Shown here: piece after piece, positions 41,935 through 50,219 of the stretch
How positions within the stretch are numbered: the stretch's first letter is position 1
Layout: every line of letters starts with the position of its first letter
DNA from: Burkholderiales bacterium
GTDB taxonomy: Bacteria > Pseudomonadota > Gammaproteobacteria > Burkholderiales > WYBJ01
DNA length: 64,000 nucleotides
NCBI GenBank assembly: GCA_020848435.1
Contig: JADLAC010000051.1
Location: 124,001-188,000 of the forward strand
Direction: 5' to 3'
The notes under the pieces: generated by a model
What the model was told of the DNA's origin: nothing
Databases searched by the model: none
Seen by the model: only the letters and a program-made list of their open reading frames with translations
Translations under genes and position numbers: made by a program

Positions 41935-42726
41935 TCAGTCCTTGCGCCCGCGCAAGCGCGGTTTGCGCTTTTCGCGAAAGGCGGCGTTCGTTTCCTTGCA
42001 CTCGTCGGTGTGGAAATAGAGGGCGACCGCTTCGAAGCCCAGGTTGGAGATACCGCGGATATGCTCGGTATCGGCATTGAACGAGCGCTTGGCAATCGCG
42101 ATCGCCGTGGGGCTGTGTCCCAGGATTTCCGCGCACCAGCGATCGACCTCGGCATCCAGCTCCGCGTCGGGCACGACTGCATTGACCAGCCCCATGGCCA
42201 TGGCCTCGCGCGCGCTATAGCGCCGGCATAGGTACCACATCTCGCGCGCCTTCTTCTCGCCGATGCTGCGCGCGAGCAGGGCCGTGCCGAAACCGGGATC
42301 GACCGAGCCCATCTTGGGGCCGATTTGGCCGAAGATGGCGCCCTCGCCGGCAATCGTGAGATCGCACAGCGTGCACAACACGTTGCCGCCGCCGATCGCA
42401 TAGCCGCGCACCTTGGCGATGACCGGCTTCGGCACGTCGCGGATGGCGGCATGCACTTCTTCCACCGGCACGCCGATGGTTCCGCGTCCGGCCCGCTCCC
42501 ATTTCTTGTTTTTCGAATCGCCACCGACGCCGAAGGCACGCGTGCCCGCGCCGGTCAACACGATCACGCCGATCTCCTTGTTCCAGCCGGCGCGGCGTAC
42601 CGCGTCTGCCACCTCTTCGTACGTCCCCATGCGGAACGCGTTGAGGGAATCGGGCCGGTTTACGGTGATGGTCGCCACGCCCTCCTTCTCTTCGTACAGG
42701 ATGTCTTCGTATTGCCGAGCTTCCAT
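41935..42726 (-). CDS. BadI-like 2-ketocyclohexanecarboxyl-CoA hydrolase (crotonase family)
   Basis: A 263-residue crotonase-superfamily enzyme. It matches the remembered Rhodopseudomonas BadI over long blocks: RDVPKPVIAKVRGYAIGGGN, IFGQIGPKMGSVDPGFGTAL, GEKKAREMWYLCRRYS and SPTAIAIAKRSFNADT. BadI opens the ring of 2-ketocyclohexanecarboxyl-CoA to pimelyl-CoA, and MenB and naphthoyl-CoA hydrolases are close relatives. The rest of the benzoate ring-reduction genes is absent here, so this copy may cleave another cyclic beta-keto-CoA. It is the last gene of the 13-gene operon, 4 bases after the second crotonase. Confidence 0.92.
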   Translation of the reverse strand: MEARQYEDILYEEKEGVATITVNRPDSLNAFRMGTYEEVADAVRRAGWNKEIGVIVLTGAGTRAFGVGGDSKNKKWERAGRGTIGVPVEEVHAAIRDVPKPVIAKVRGYAIGGGNVLCTLCDLTIAGEGAIFGQIGPKMGSVDPGFGTALLARSIGEKKAREMWYLCRRYSAREAMAMGLVNAVVPDAELDAEVDRWCAEILGHSPTAIAIAKRSFNADTEHIRGISNLGFEAVALYFHTDECKETNAAFREKRKPRLRGRKD

Positions 42727-42730
42727 GCTC

Positions 42731-43510
42731 TCATTCTCCTTTGAAATTGGGCGAGCGCTTGTCGAGAAAGGCCGCCTGGCCTTCTCTGCGATCCGCTGTC
42801 GTGAACAAGGTGGTCGTGATCTGCCGCTCGTAGGCAAGCGCATATTCCAGCGGCATCTGCAAGCCATTGTTCACCGCCGCCTTGGAATACGTGATACTGA
42901 GCGGCGCGCGCCGTGCGTAGGACTCCAAGCGCTCGAGCGCGCGCGGCAACACCCGCTCCGGCGCGACCACCTCGCTCACCAGCCGGATTCTCAATGCCGT
43001 CTCGGCATCGATGAAATCGCCGCTGAACAGCAGCTCCTTGGTCCATTCCGGGCCGATCAGGCGGGCGAGTCGCTGCGGCCCGCCGGCGCCCGCCACGGTG
43101 CCGATGCGCGAGCTGGTGATGCCGAACTGGGCATTGCTCGCCGCCACCCGGATATCGCAGGCGAGCGCCATCTCCAACCCGCCGGTCACGCAATAGCCAT
43201 GGATCGCGGCGATGACGGGCTTGCCGATCGATTCGATGCGATCGTTGACCCGGCGGAACAAGTCGAGCCAGCGGCGCGTGTCTTCGACCGTGCGCACCGC
43301 GAGCGCCTCCTTGAGATCGCCGCCGGTGGAGAACACCTTGTCGTTACCCGTGATGACGATGCCGCGCACCGCAGGGTCGGCATCGAAGCCGGCCAGCGCA
43401 GCGTCGATGGCCTCGAACAGCTCGCGGCTGAGTGCGTTCTGCTTCTCGGGCCGGTTCATGCGGATCACGGCCGATGTGCCGTGGAGTTGGGTAAGAATGA
43501 CCTCTGCCAT
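42731..43510 (-). CDS. enoyl-CoA hydratase/isomerase family protein
   Basis: A 259-residue crotonase-fold protein starting at ATG 43510. The oxyanion-hole and CoA motifs are visible in VFSTGGDLKEAL and KPVIAAIHGYCVTGGLEMAL. The first catalytic Glu is in GGLEMALACD, but the second, normally in FGxPEI, is missing: the sequence is FGITSSRIGTVAGAGGPQRL. Members with one Glu are usually isomerases, decarboxylases or dehalogenases rather than hydratases. It lies 122 bases after the aconitase-like gene and directly before the BadI-like gene. Confidence 0.91.
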   Translation of the reverse strand: MAEVILTQLHGTSAVIRMNRPEKQNALSRELFEAIDAALAGFDADPAVRGIVITGNDKVFSTGGDLKEALAVRTVEDTRRWLDLFRRVNDRIESIGKPVIAAIHGYCVTGGLEMALACDIRVAASNAQFGITSSRIGTVAGAGGPQRLARLIGPEWTKELLFSGDFIDAETALRIRLVSEVVAPERVLPRALERLESYARRAPLSITYSKAAVNNGLQMPLEYALAYERQITTTLFTTADRREGQAAFLDKRSPNFKGE

Positions 43511-43632
43511 GGGATATCCGTCGAAATGAGCTTGCGGCTATGATGCAACCGGGCGCACGCCAAGGCAACACGAACCGCGGCCGCGTTTCGGTGCCGGGAA
43601 CCCGGCGTGCCGCAGAACGAGATCCGTCCCCG

Positions 43633-46329
43633 CTATGCGAGCACGTGCTCGAGCATGTACGGCATGATGCCGCCGCAGCGGCAATAGTCAATTTCCGCCG
43701 GCGTGTCGAGCCGCAGCGTGAGCGCGATCGCTTGCCGCGTCGCGTCGCGGCGTTCGATTTCGAGCGTCACCTGCGCGCGCGGCTTGTCGGCCTGCGACAG
43801 GCCCGTCAGCGCGAAGCGCTCGGAGCCGTCCAGCGCGAGGGAAGCCGCCGTCGCACCCGGGGGAAGCTGGCAGGGCAGCACGCCCATACCGACCAGGTTG
43901 CTGCGATGAATGCGCTCGAAGCTCGCGGCGACGATCGCACGCACGCCGAGCAAGCGCGTGGTCTTGGCGGCCCAGTCGCGGGCGCTGCCGGTGCCGTATT
44001 CCTCGCCCGCGATGACGATCAGCGGCACGCGCTCGCCCGCGTAGCGCATGGCCGCATCGTAGATCGCCATGCGCTCGCCGCTCGGCTGATGCACGGTGAC
44101 CCCGCCTTCGATCCCGGGAACCATCCGGTTGCGCAAGCGCAGATTGGCGAAGCCGCCGCGAACCATCACTTCGTGATTCATCCGCCGCGCGCCGTAATTG
44201 TTGAAATCCTCGGGCGCGACACCGAGCGATTGCAGATGGAGCCCGGCCGGCGAGCTCGGCTTGATGCTGCCGATGGGGCTGATGTGGTCGGTCGTGATCG
44301 AATCGCCGAGGATCGCGAGCGCGCGCGCCCCGCTCAAGTCGCGCAGGCTCGATGCACGCAACGCAGGCTCGGCGACGAACGGCGGCTCCTTGATATAGGT
44401 CGAAGCGCCATCCCAGGGATAGATCTCCCCGCGCGCTTGCGGGATCGCTCGCCAGAGCGGATTGGCATTCGCGAAATCGGCCCCGTACACGCTGCGGTAA
44501 TGCTCCGGGTTGCGCGCCGCCGCGGCCACTTGCTCGAGCTCGTGCGGCGCGGGCCAAACGTCGCGCAAGAACACGGGTCGCCCTGCCTCGTCCGAGCCGA
44601 GCGGCTCGGTCGCGAAATCGATGTCGATCCGCCCGGCAAGGGCGAAAGCCACCACGAGCGGAGGGCTGGCGAGGAACGCCGCGCGCACCGAGGGATGGAT
44701 TCTCGCCTCGAAATTGCGATTGCCCGAAAGCACGGCGCAGGCGACGGCATCGTTGTCGTTGATCGCTTGCTCGAGCGCGGCATCGATCGGCCCGGAGGCT
44801 CCGACGCAGGTCGCGCAGCTATAGCCCGCCACGGCGAAGCCCAGCCTATCCAAATCCTGCTGTAGGCCGGTCGCATCCAGATACTTGCTGACCGCGACCG
44901 AGCCCGGCGTGAGCGAGGTCTTGACCCAAGGCTTTGCCTTCAAACCCCGGGCGACCGCCTTGCGCGCGACCAGCCCCGCCGCGAGCATCACCCCTGGATT
45001 GGACGTGTTGGTACACGATGCGATCGCCGCGATCACCACTTGGCCGTCGCGAACGGCTGCTGTCTCGCTCGTGCTCGCTCCGAGCGCGGGCTCAGGCGCC
45101 GCCGCGGCCTTGCCGTATCCGCCCTCGGCCACCGGCGCATCCAGCGCGCGCGCAAACTCGCGCTTCAAGGCGTCGAGACGGATTCGATCCTGCGGGCGTT
45201 TTGGCCCGGCCACGCTCGGCACGATCGCGGCCAGATCCAGCGCCAGGACTTGGCTGAATTCGACGGCACGCGGATCGGCGCTGCCGAAGCAGCCTTGGCG
45301 GCGCAGATAATCCTCGGTCAGCGCAATCGTGCGCGCTTCACGCCCGGTCTGGCGCAGATAGTCCAGCGTCACATCGTCTACCGGAAAGAAGCCGATGGTC
45401 GCGCCATACTCGGGCGCCATGTTCGAAATGGTGGCACGGTCGGGCACGCTCAGGCGCTTCACGCCATCGCCGAAGAACTCCACGAACTTGCCGACGACCT
45501 TGGCTTGCCGCAGCATGGAGGTCACGTGCAGCACGAGGTCGGTGGAGGTGACGCCCGCGGGCAGCGCGCCGGTCACGTGCACGCCCACGACGTCGGGGGT
45601 GAGCATGACGATCGGCTGAGCCAATGCCGCCGCTTGCGCTTCGATGCCGCCGACGCCCCAGCCGACCGTGCCCAGCCCTGCGATCATGCAGGTGTGGGAA
45701 TCCGTGCCGACCAGGCTGTCGGGATAGTAGACGCCATCGCGCGACAGCACCCCGGGCGCGAGAAATTCCAAGTTGACCTGGTGCAGGATGCCGAATCCCG
45801 GCGGGATGAGCCGGATGCCCTTGTACGCCTGCGTCGCCCACTTGACGAAGCGGAAGCGCTCTTCGTTGCGCTCGATCTCCAGGCGCATGTTGCGCTCGAG
45901 CGCATCCGCGCTGCCGTGGTAGTCCACCGTCAAGGTGTGGTCGAGGACCATGTCGACCGCAACCTTGGGCTCGACCGCCGCCGGCTTCCTGTCGAGTCGC
46001 GCCATCGCGCCGCGCAGCGCGGTGAGATCGCCCAGCAGCGGGATGCCGGCCGCGCAGTTGAGCACCAGCCGCCCCACGACGAACGGAATCTCGCGCGTGC
46101 GCGCTGCGTCCGGCCGCCAGCGCGCAAGCTCCACCACGTGATCCTCCAAGACTTTGTGGCCATCGCAGTTGCGCAACAGCGACTCGAGCACGATGCGCAG
46201 CGACACCGGCAGCCGCGATACCCGGCCAACGCCCCGGGCCTCGAGCGCGCCCAGGGAAAAGATCTTCGCTGGTGTCGCGCCGGCAAGCTCGGTCGCTTGC
46301 GTGCAGGCCGCGCGCAGTGACTGACTCAT
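43633..46329 (-). CDS. acnA: aconitate hydratase A-type enzyme (single chain)
   Basis: An 898-residue aconitase-superfamily enzyme with all four domains. The 4Fe-4S ligands are the Cys of AIASCTNTSNPG and the two of YSCATCVGASGP. Active-site arginines are in LSGNRNFEARIHP, and the swivel domain has EEYGTGSARDWAAKTTRLLG and FERIHRSNLVGMGVLPCQL. The ATG at 46329 is preferred over an upstream TTG. The usual substrate is citrate/isocitrate or 2-methylisocitrate. Several strands differ from housekeeping AcnA (YKGIRLIPPGFGILHQVNLE), and the location inside a catabolic operon suggests hydration of a special tricarboxylate. Confidence 0.92.
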   Translation of the reverse strand: MSQSLRAACTQATELAGATPAKIFSLGALEARGVGRVSRLPVSLRIVLESLLRNCDGHKVLEDHVVELARWRPDAARTREIPFVVGRLVLNCAAGIPLLGDLTALRGAMARLDRKPAAVEPKVAVDMVLDHTLTVDYHGSADALERNMRLEIERNEERFRFVKWATQAYKGIRLIPPGFGILHQVNLEFLAPGVLSRDGVYYPDSLVGTDSHTCMIAGLGTVGWGVGGIEAQAAALAQPIVMLTPDVVGVHVTGALPAGVTSTDLVLHVTSMLRQAKVVGKFVEFFGDGVKRLSVPDRATISNMAPEYGATIGFFPVDDVTLDYLRQTGREARTIALTEDYLRRQGCFGSADPRAVEFSQVLALDLAAIVPSVAGPKRPQDRIRLDALKREFARALDAPVAEGGYGKAAAAPEPALGASTSETAAVRDGQVVIAAIASCTNTSNPGVMLAAGLVARKAVARGLKAKPWVKTSLTPGSVAVSKYLDATGLQQDLDRLGFAVAGYSCATCVGASGPIDAALEQAINDNDAVACAVLSGNRNFEARIHPSVRAAFLASPPLVVAFALAGRIDIDFATEPLGSDEAGRPVFLRDVWPAPHELEQVAAAARNPEHYRSVYGADFANANPLWRAIPQARGEIYPWDGASTYIKEPPFVAEPALRASSLRDLSGARALAILGDSITTDHISPIGSIKPSSPAGLHLQSLGVAPEDFNNYGARRMNHEVMVRGGFANLRLRNRMVPGIEGGVTVHQPSGERMAIYDAAMRYAGERVPLIVIAGEEYGTGSARDWAAKTTRLLGVRAIVAASFERIHRSNLVGMGVLPCQLPPGATAASLALDGSERFALTGLSQADKPRAQVTLEIERRDATRQAIALTLRLDTPAEIDYCRCGGIMPYMLEHVLA

Positions 46330-46351
46330 TTCGATCCCCAAAAAAGAACGA

Positions 46352-46376
46352 CTCCGGTCCGCGACCCCGGTCCCGC
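46352..46376. repeat. GGTCCGACC-type intergenic element
   Basis: CTCCGGTCCGCGACCCCGGT followed by CCCGC lies in the 49-base gap after the stop of the ThDP beta-type subunit gene and before the aconitase-like gene. It shares the GGTCCG(C)GACC core with the blocks near 28451 and 35078. It interrupts the operon here without an obvious terminator. Confidence 0.5.
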
Positions 46377-46378
46377 GC

Positions 46379-46978
46379 CTAGTCGAATGCGCGCTCGCCC
46401 AGGAGCGCCTGGCGGAAGCGGTGCTTGAGCCAGGCGCCGTCGCGCGGGGGCAGCACGTTCGGCACCGGCTGGGTCGTGACCTTGATGTTGACGAACACCG
46501 GCCCCTCGGTGCGGTAGATCAAGGGCATCGCAGCCTCGAGCTCGTCCTGGGTGTAGACCGTGGCGCCGTGGCGAAAGCCCGAAGCGCGCGCGATACCTTC
46601 CAGGTCCACCCCGCGGGCGGTGTGCGTCTCCTGCATGCCGGTCTCGCCGTAGCGCTCGTTGTCGATCACCGCCACCACGAGGTTCGGCGGTCCTTGGGTG
46701 CCGATGGTGGCGAGACTGCCGATCCCCATCAGCATGTCGCCGTCGCCGGGGAGCGCGATGACCCGGCGCTCGCGCTGGGCGAGCGCGAGCCCGAGCGCGA
46801 TCATGGTCGTCCCGCCCATTGCCCCCCACATCTGGAAGGTGAGCGGATGATCGCCCGCCGCGGCACAATCCCAGGTCGGCGCGCCCAGGCCCGGCACGAC
46901 CAGCGCGCCGCCGCGATCGCGCAGAATGCGCGCGACCACCTCGCGCCGTTCCAGGGTGATCTCTCGTTTCGTCGCCAT
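46379..46978 (-). CDS. ThDP-dependent decarboxylase, PP-domain subunit (sulfopyruvate decarboxylase beta-like)
   Basis: A 199-residue protein equal to the C-terminal (pyrophosphate-binding) domain of a ThDP enzyme, of the ComE/sulfopyruvate-phosphonopyruvate decarboxylase type. The ThDP/Mg motif is GDGDMLMGIGSLATIG and, after an interval of the usual length, VIDNERYGETG with the closing Asn. The N-terminal partner is encoded 8 bases upstream, so the two form a split decarboxylase for a 2-oxo acid. The start ATG 46978 gives MATKREITLERREVVARIL. No sulfonate or phosphonate genes surround it, so another 2-oxo acid is probable. Confidence 0.9.
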   Translation of the reverse strand: MATKREITLERREVVARILRDRGGALVVPGLGAPTWDCAAAGDHPLTFQMWGAMGGTTMIALGLALAQRERRVIALPGDGDMLMGIGSLATIGTQGPPNLVVAVIDNERYGETGMQETHTARGVDLEGIARASGFRHGATVYTQDELEAAMPLIYRTEGPVFVNIKVTTQPVPNVLPPRDGAWLKHRFRQALLGERAFD

Positions 46979-46986
46979 GGCGGGTC

Positions 46987-47517
46987 TCACTTCACGAAGT
47001 TCTTGCTGCCGGTCACGCGCTGGCCGATGAGCACGGCCACCGAGCGATAGGCGTTGAATACCAGGTTGCTGGCCGCGCTCACCGTCTCGACCACGCGCTG
47101 CGGCTCATCGACGTCGTAACAAACGACGCCGCATTGCTCCAGCACGGGACGCACCGAGCTGCCCATCCAGACTTGCCAGGGATTGAACTCGCCCCACTGG
47201 CCGCGCATGGTGACCAGCATGAGCAACGGAAAGCGGCACTCCTGCACCATGCCGAACAGGTTGATGCAATTGCCCACGCCGGAGGATTGCATGAGCAAAG
47301 CCCCGCGCTCGCCGCCCAGCCACGCGCCGGCGAGCATCGATATCCCTTCCTCCTCGGTGGTGAGGGATATGGTCGACATCTGCTCGGTCGCCTGGCACAG
47401 CTTGATCAACTCGGAATGTCCCGCGTCGGGCACATAGGCGACCTGCCGCACCTTCTGCGCCTTCAGCACATCGTAGATGCCGCGCGGCCACGACGGCGCG
47501 GCGACGTTTTGACTCAA
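46987..47517 (-). CDS. ThDP-dependent decarboxylase, PYR-domain subunit (sulfopyruvate decarboxylase alpha-like)
   Basis: A 176-residue protein equal to the N-terminal pyrimidine-binding domain of ThDP enzymes (ComD-like). The start is a TTG at 47517 with GGAGG six bases upstream; the frame has no suitable ATG. VAYVPDAGHSELIKL is followed by ISLTTEEEGISMLAGAWLGG, whose Glu activates the cofactor, and LMQSSGVGNCINL. It needs the adjacent C-terminal-domain subunit to form an active enzyme. The CMD-family gene lies 31 bases upstream. Confidence 0.9.
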   Translation of the reverse strand: MSQNVAAPSWPRGIYDVLKAQKVRQVAYVPDAGHSELIKLCQATEQMSTISLTTEEEGISMLAGAWLGGERGALLMQSSGVGNCINLFGMVQECRFPLLMLVTMRGQWGEFNPWQVWMGSSVRPVLEQCGVVCYDVDEPQRVVETVSAASNLVFNAYRSVAVLIGQRVTGSKNFVK

Positions 47518-47548
47518 ATCACACCTCCGGCTCTATACATGCGCTCGA

Positions 47549-47935
47549 TCACTTCTTCGCCGCGTCCATCTCCGCGAATGCTTCGCGCGCCAAGCGGAAA
47601 CCGTCGATGCCGGCGGGCACGCCCGCGTAGGCCGCGACCTGCAGCAGCACTTCCTTGATCTCGTCCTTGGTGACACCGTTGTTGAACGCGCTGCGGATAT
47701 GCAGCTTCAGCTCGTGCGGGCGGTTCATGACGGTCAGCATCGCGATGTTGAGCAGACTGCGCGTCTTGCGCGGCAGGCCGGGACGGGTCCAGATCGCGCC
47801 CCACGCGGTCTCGGTCGCGAATTCCTGCATCGCCAGCGCGAACTCGTCCGCGCCCTTGATGGACTTGTCGACGTACTCCGCGCCGAGCACTTCCTTGCGC
47901 AGCACCAGTCCCTTGTCGAACAGCTCGCTTGCCAT
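47549..47935 (-). CDS. carboxymuconolactone decarboxylase (CMD) family protein
   Basis: A 128-residue CMD protein beginning MASELFDKGLVLRKEVLGAE, with TAWGAIWTRPGLPRKTRSLL and GVTKDEIKEVLLQVAAYAGV. It contains no cysteine at all, so AhpD-like redox activity is excluded and a PcaC-like lyase role is favoured. It is about half identical by eye to the CMD protein at 38485-38868, which is also beside a Bug gene. It is placed between the enolase-superfamily enzyme and the split decarboxylase; a lactone made by the former is a reasonable substrate. Confidence 0.91.
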   Translation of the reverse strand: MASELFDKGLVLRKEVLGAEYVDKSIKGADEFALAMQEFATETAWGAIWTRPGLPRKTRSLLNIAMLTVMNRPHELKLHIRSAFNNGVTKDEIKEVLLQVAAYAGVPAGIDGFRLAREAFAEMDAAKK

Positions 47936-47955
47936 GATCGTCTCCTTGGTTGATG

Positions 47956-49131
47956 TTACGCGCGCACCTGCTCGTAGCGCAGCGTATGGCGCTTGAGCGC
48001 CGCCTCGTCGATCTCGATGCCGAGACCGGGACCGGTCGGCACGTCGACGTGGCCGTCGCGCACCACGAAATCGGTCCGCGGCACCAGCGGATCCGGGCCG
48101 ACGGTATTCAATCCGAATACGAACTCGCCCGCGCCCATCATGCGCCGCGCGGGCGTGGCCGCGTAGAAATGCGCCGAGGCGGCCGCTTCGAGCTGCGATT
48201 GCACGGCGAGCCCGCCACAGTTCAGCTGGATCTCGGCCGCTTCGGCCAGCGCCGCGATCTTGCGCGCGGGCATGAGCCCGCCGACCTTATAGAGCTTGAT
48301 GCAATAGGCGTCGCAAGCCCGCGCGCGCGCCAGCGCATACGCATCCTGCAAGGTGAACAAGCCCTCGTCGGCCATGACGGGGATGCCCCGTGCCTGTTGC
48401 CGGATCTCGGCCATGCCTTCCAGGTCCCGGCGCGCGATGGGCTGCTCGATGTAGCCGAGCCCAAGCGGCCGCAGCGCCTGTACCGCGCTAATCGCATCGG
48501 TGAGGCACCAGCCGGTGTTGGGATCGATGCCGATGACGACATCGTCGCCTACGGCACGCCGGATCGCCGCGAAATTCTTTACGTCCTGGCGCCAGCCACG
48601 CCGGTCGGCCGCCTTCACGCACAGCACGCGGATGCCGAGCTCGTCGAGCGCCCGCCGCGCTTCGGCAACCATGACGCCGATGTCCTCGGCCATGCTGATC
48701 GACCATTCGAGCGGGATGCGCGGCTGGCAGCAGCCGCCGATCAGCTTGTGCACCGGCACCTGCAACGCCTTGCCGATGAGATCGTGCAAGGCGATATCGA
48801 CCGCGGCACGTGCCGCCGGATTGCCGGCGAGGCGAGCATCGAGCGCGCCCGCGATGGTCTCGAGATCGAACGGGTCCTTCCCCAGCAGCGCCGGACCGAG
48901 AATTTCCTGGATCGCGGCCACCATGCTGTAGGTGGTGTCGGCGACGAAATGACCCGGCGTGATGGCGCGGATCTGGCCGCAACCCACCGCGCCCTCGGCA
49001 TGGATCTTCACCAGCACCGGCTTGCCGAGCTGCTGCTGCGGCGGGCCGGTATCGTAGCTGCCGCTGGCGAATATGCGCTTCACGCGCACCGGCAGCTCCG
49101 TCACGAAGATTTCAACGCGCTCGATCTTCAC
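47956..49131 (-). CDS. mandelate racemase/muconate lactonizing enzyme family protein
   Basis: A 391-residue enolase-superfamily member. The start is GTG 49131 behind GGACGAAGG. The N-terminal capping domain covers about residues 1-125, and then the barrel has the metal ligands in GIDPNTGW (Asp), YIEQPIARRD (Glu) and VMADEGLFT (Asp), with the second-side lysine in YCIKLYKVGG. On the other side the usual KxK reads VLCVKAADRR, keeping only one Lys, which favours MLE-type cycloisomerisation or dehydration over racemisation. It precedes the CMD gene by 20 bases, and the MLE-CMD pair mirrors the muconate/lactone logic of the beta-ketoadipate pathway. Confidence 0.92.
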   Translation of the reverse strand: MKIERVEIFVTELPVRVKRIFASGSYDTGPPQQQLGKPVLVKIHAEGAVGCGQIRAITPGHFVADTTYSMVAAIQEILGPALLGKDPFDLETIAGALDARLAGNPAARAAVDIALHDLIGKALQVPVHKLIGGCCQPRIPLEWSISMAEDIGVMVAEARRALDELGIRVLCVKAADRRGWRQDVKNFAAIRRAVGDDVVIGIDPNTGWCLTDAISAVQALRPLGLGYIEQPIARRDLEGMAEIRQQARGIPVMADEGLFTLQDAYALARARACDAYCIKLYKVGGLMPARKIAALAEAAEIQLNCGGLAVQSQLEAAASAHFYAATPARRMMGAGEFVFGLNTVGPDPLVPRTDFVVRDGHVDVPTGPGLGIEIDEAALKRHTLRYEQVRA

Positions 49132-49167
49132 CCTTCGTCCTTCCGTTTCGCCGCCTCGCGCCGCGCA

Positions 49168-50130
49168 TCAATCCGCCTTCAACTGCAGCGCCTTCACCAT
49201 TTTGCCCCACTTCGCGTTTTCCGAGCGCAGAAACGCTGCATACTCGTCGGCGCTATTGCCCACGATCTCCATCCCGAGCTTGGCCGCCTGCTCCTTCACT
49301 GCCGGCACCGCGAGCGCCTTCACCAGCTCGTCGTTCAACCGCAGGATCACCTCCCGCGGCGTTCCGGCCGTGGCGAGAATGCCGAACCAGGTGATGACTT
49401 CGAAGCCCGGCAACCCGCTTTCGGCGATGGTCGGGAATTGCGGCGCGATGCTCGATCGCTTCATGCTCGTGACCGCGATCCCGCGCACCTTGCCGGCATT
49501 CACGTGCGGCAGCCACGCCGAGATGCTGGAGAACATGAGCGGCACCTGGCCGCCGATCACTTCGGGAATCGCCGCGCCGTCGCCCTTGTAGTGCACCGGG
49601 ACCATGTCGATCTTGGCCATGCTCTTCAGCAGCTCCATCGACATGTGCGGCGAGGAGCCTTGCCCGCCGGTGGCGAAGTTGAGCTCGCCGGGGCGCGCGC
49701 GCGCGAACGCGATCAAGTCCTTCACCGAATTGATGCGCACCGACGGATGCACCACCCCGAGCAGCGGATTCTGCATGGCGAGCGTGACCGTGGCGAAGTC
49801 CTTCACCGGATCGTAGCCGACGTTGCGGTACATATAGGGCGCGACCGCGTGCGTGGTCTGGCTGGCGAGATAGAGCGTATGGCCGTCGGGCGGCGCCTTC
49901 GCCACCAGGTCGGCGCCGATGGTGCCGGTCGCGCCCGCGCGATTGTCGACGATCACGGTGCGGCCCAGGCGCTCGGTCAACTGTTGCGCCAACAAGCGCG
50001 CCACGATGTCCGACGGACCGCCCGCGGCGAAGCCGACGATGATGCGCACGGTCTTGGACGGATAGGATTGCGCCTGAACCGCCGGCGCGAGCAGCAGCGA
50101 CAACACGATCCCACTCGCAAGCTTCCCCAT
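49168..50130 (-). CDS. Bug/TctC-family solute-binding receptor
   Basis: A 320-residue receptor from ATG 50130 with GGAGGAGGC upstream. The signal MGKLASGIVLSLLLAPAVQA is cut before QSYPSKTVR; Thr replaces the usual Pro in the mature motif. Loops: GFAAGGPSDIVAR, DNRAGATGTIG and PVHYKGDGAAIPEVIGG, with HYKG instead of PYKG. It is the second receptor of the 13-gene operon, placed between PrpF and the enolase-superfamily gene, which suggests that two related substrates or both isomers of one are captured. Confidence 0.95.
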   Translation of the reverse strand: MGKLASGIVLSLLLAPAVQAQSYPSKTVRIIVGFAAGGPSDIVARLLAQQLTERLGRTVIVDNRAGATGTIGADLVAKAPPDGHTLYLASQTTHAVAPYMYRNVGYDPVKDFATVTLAMQNPLLGVVHPSVRINSVKDLIAFARARPGELNFATGGQGSSPHMSMELLKSMAKIDMVPVHYKGDGAAIPEVIGGQVPLMFSSISAWLPHVNAGKVRGIAVTSMKRSSIAPQFPTIAESGLPGFEVITWFGILATAGTPREVILRLNDELVKALAVPAVKEQAAKLGMEIVGNSADEYAAFLRSENAKWGKMVKALQLKAD

Positions 50131-50219
50131 GGTCTTGCCTCCTCCTCGGATGACCACATGCGTGGCTGCATTTGGCAATTGTGCCTCGCCTCGCCCACAA
50201 CTGCCGCGCGTGAGCCGCA

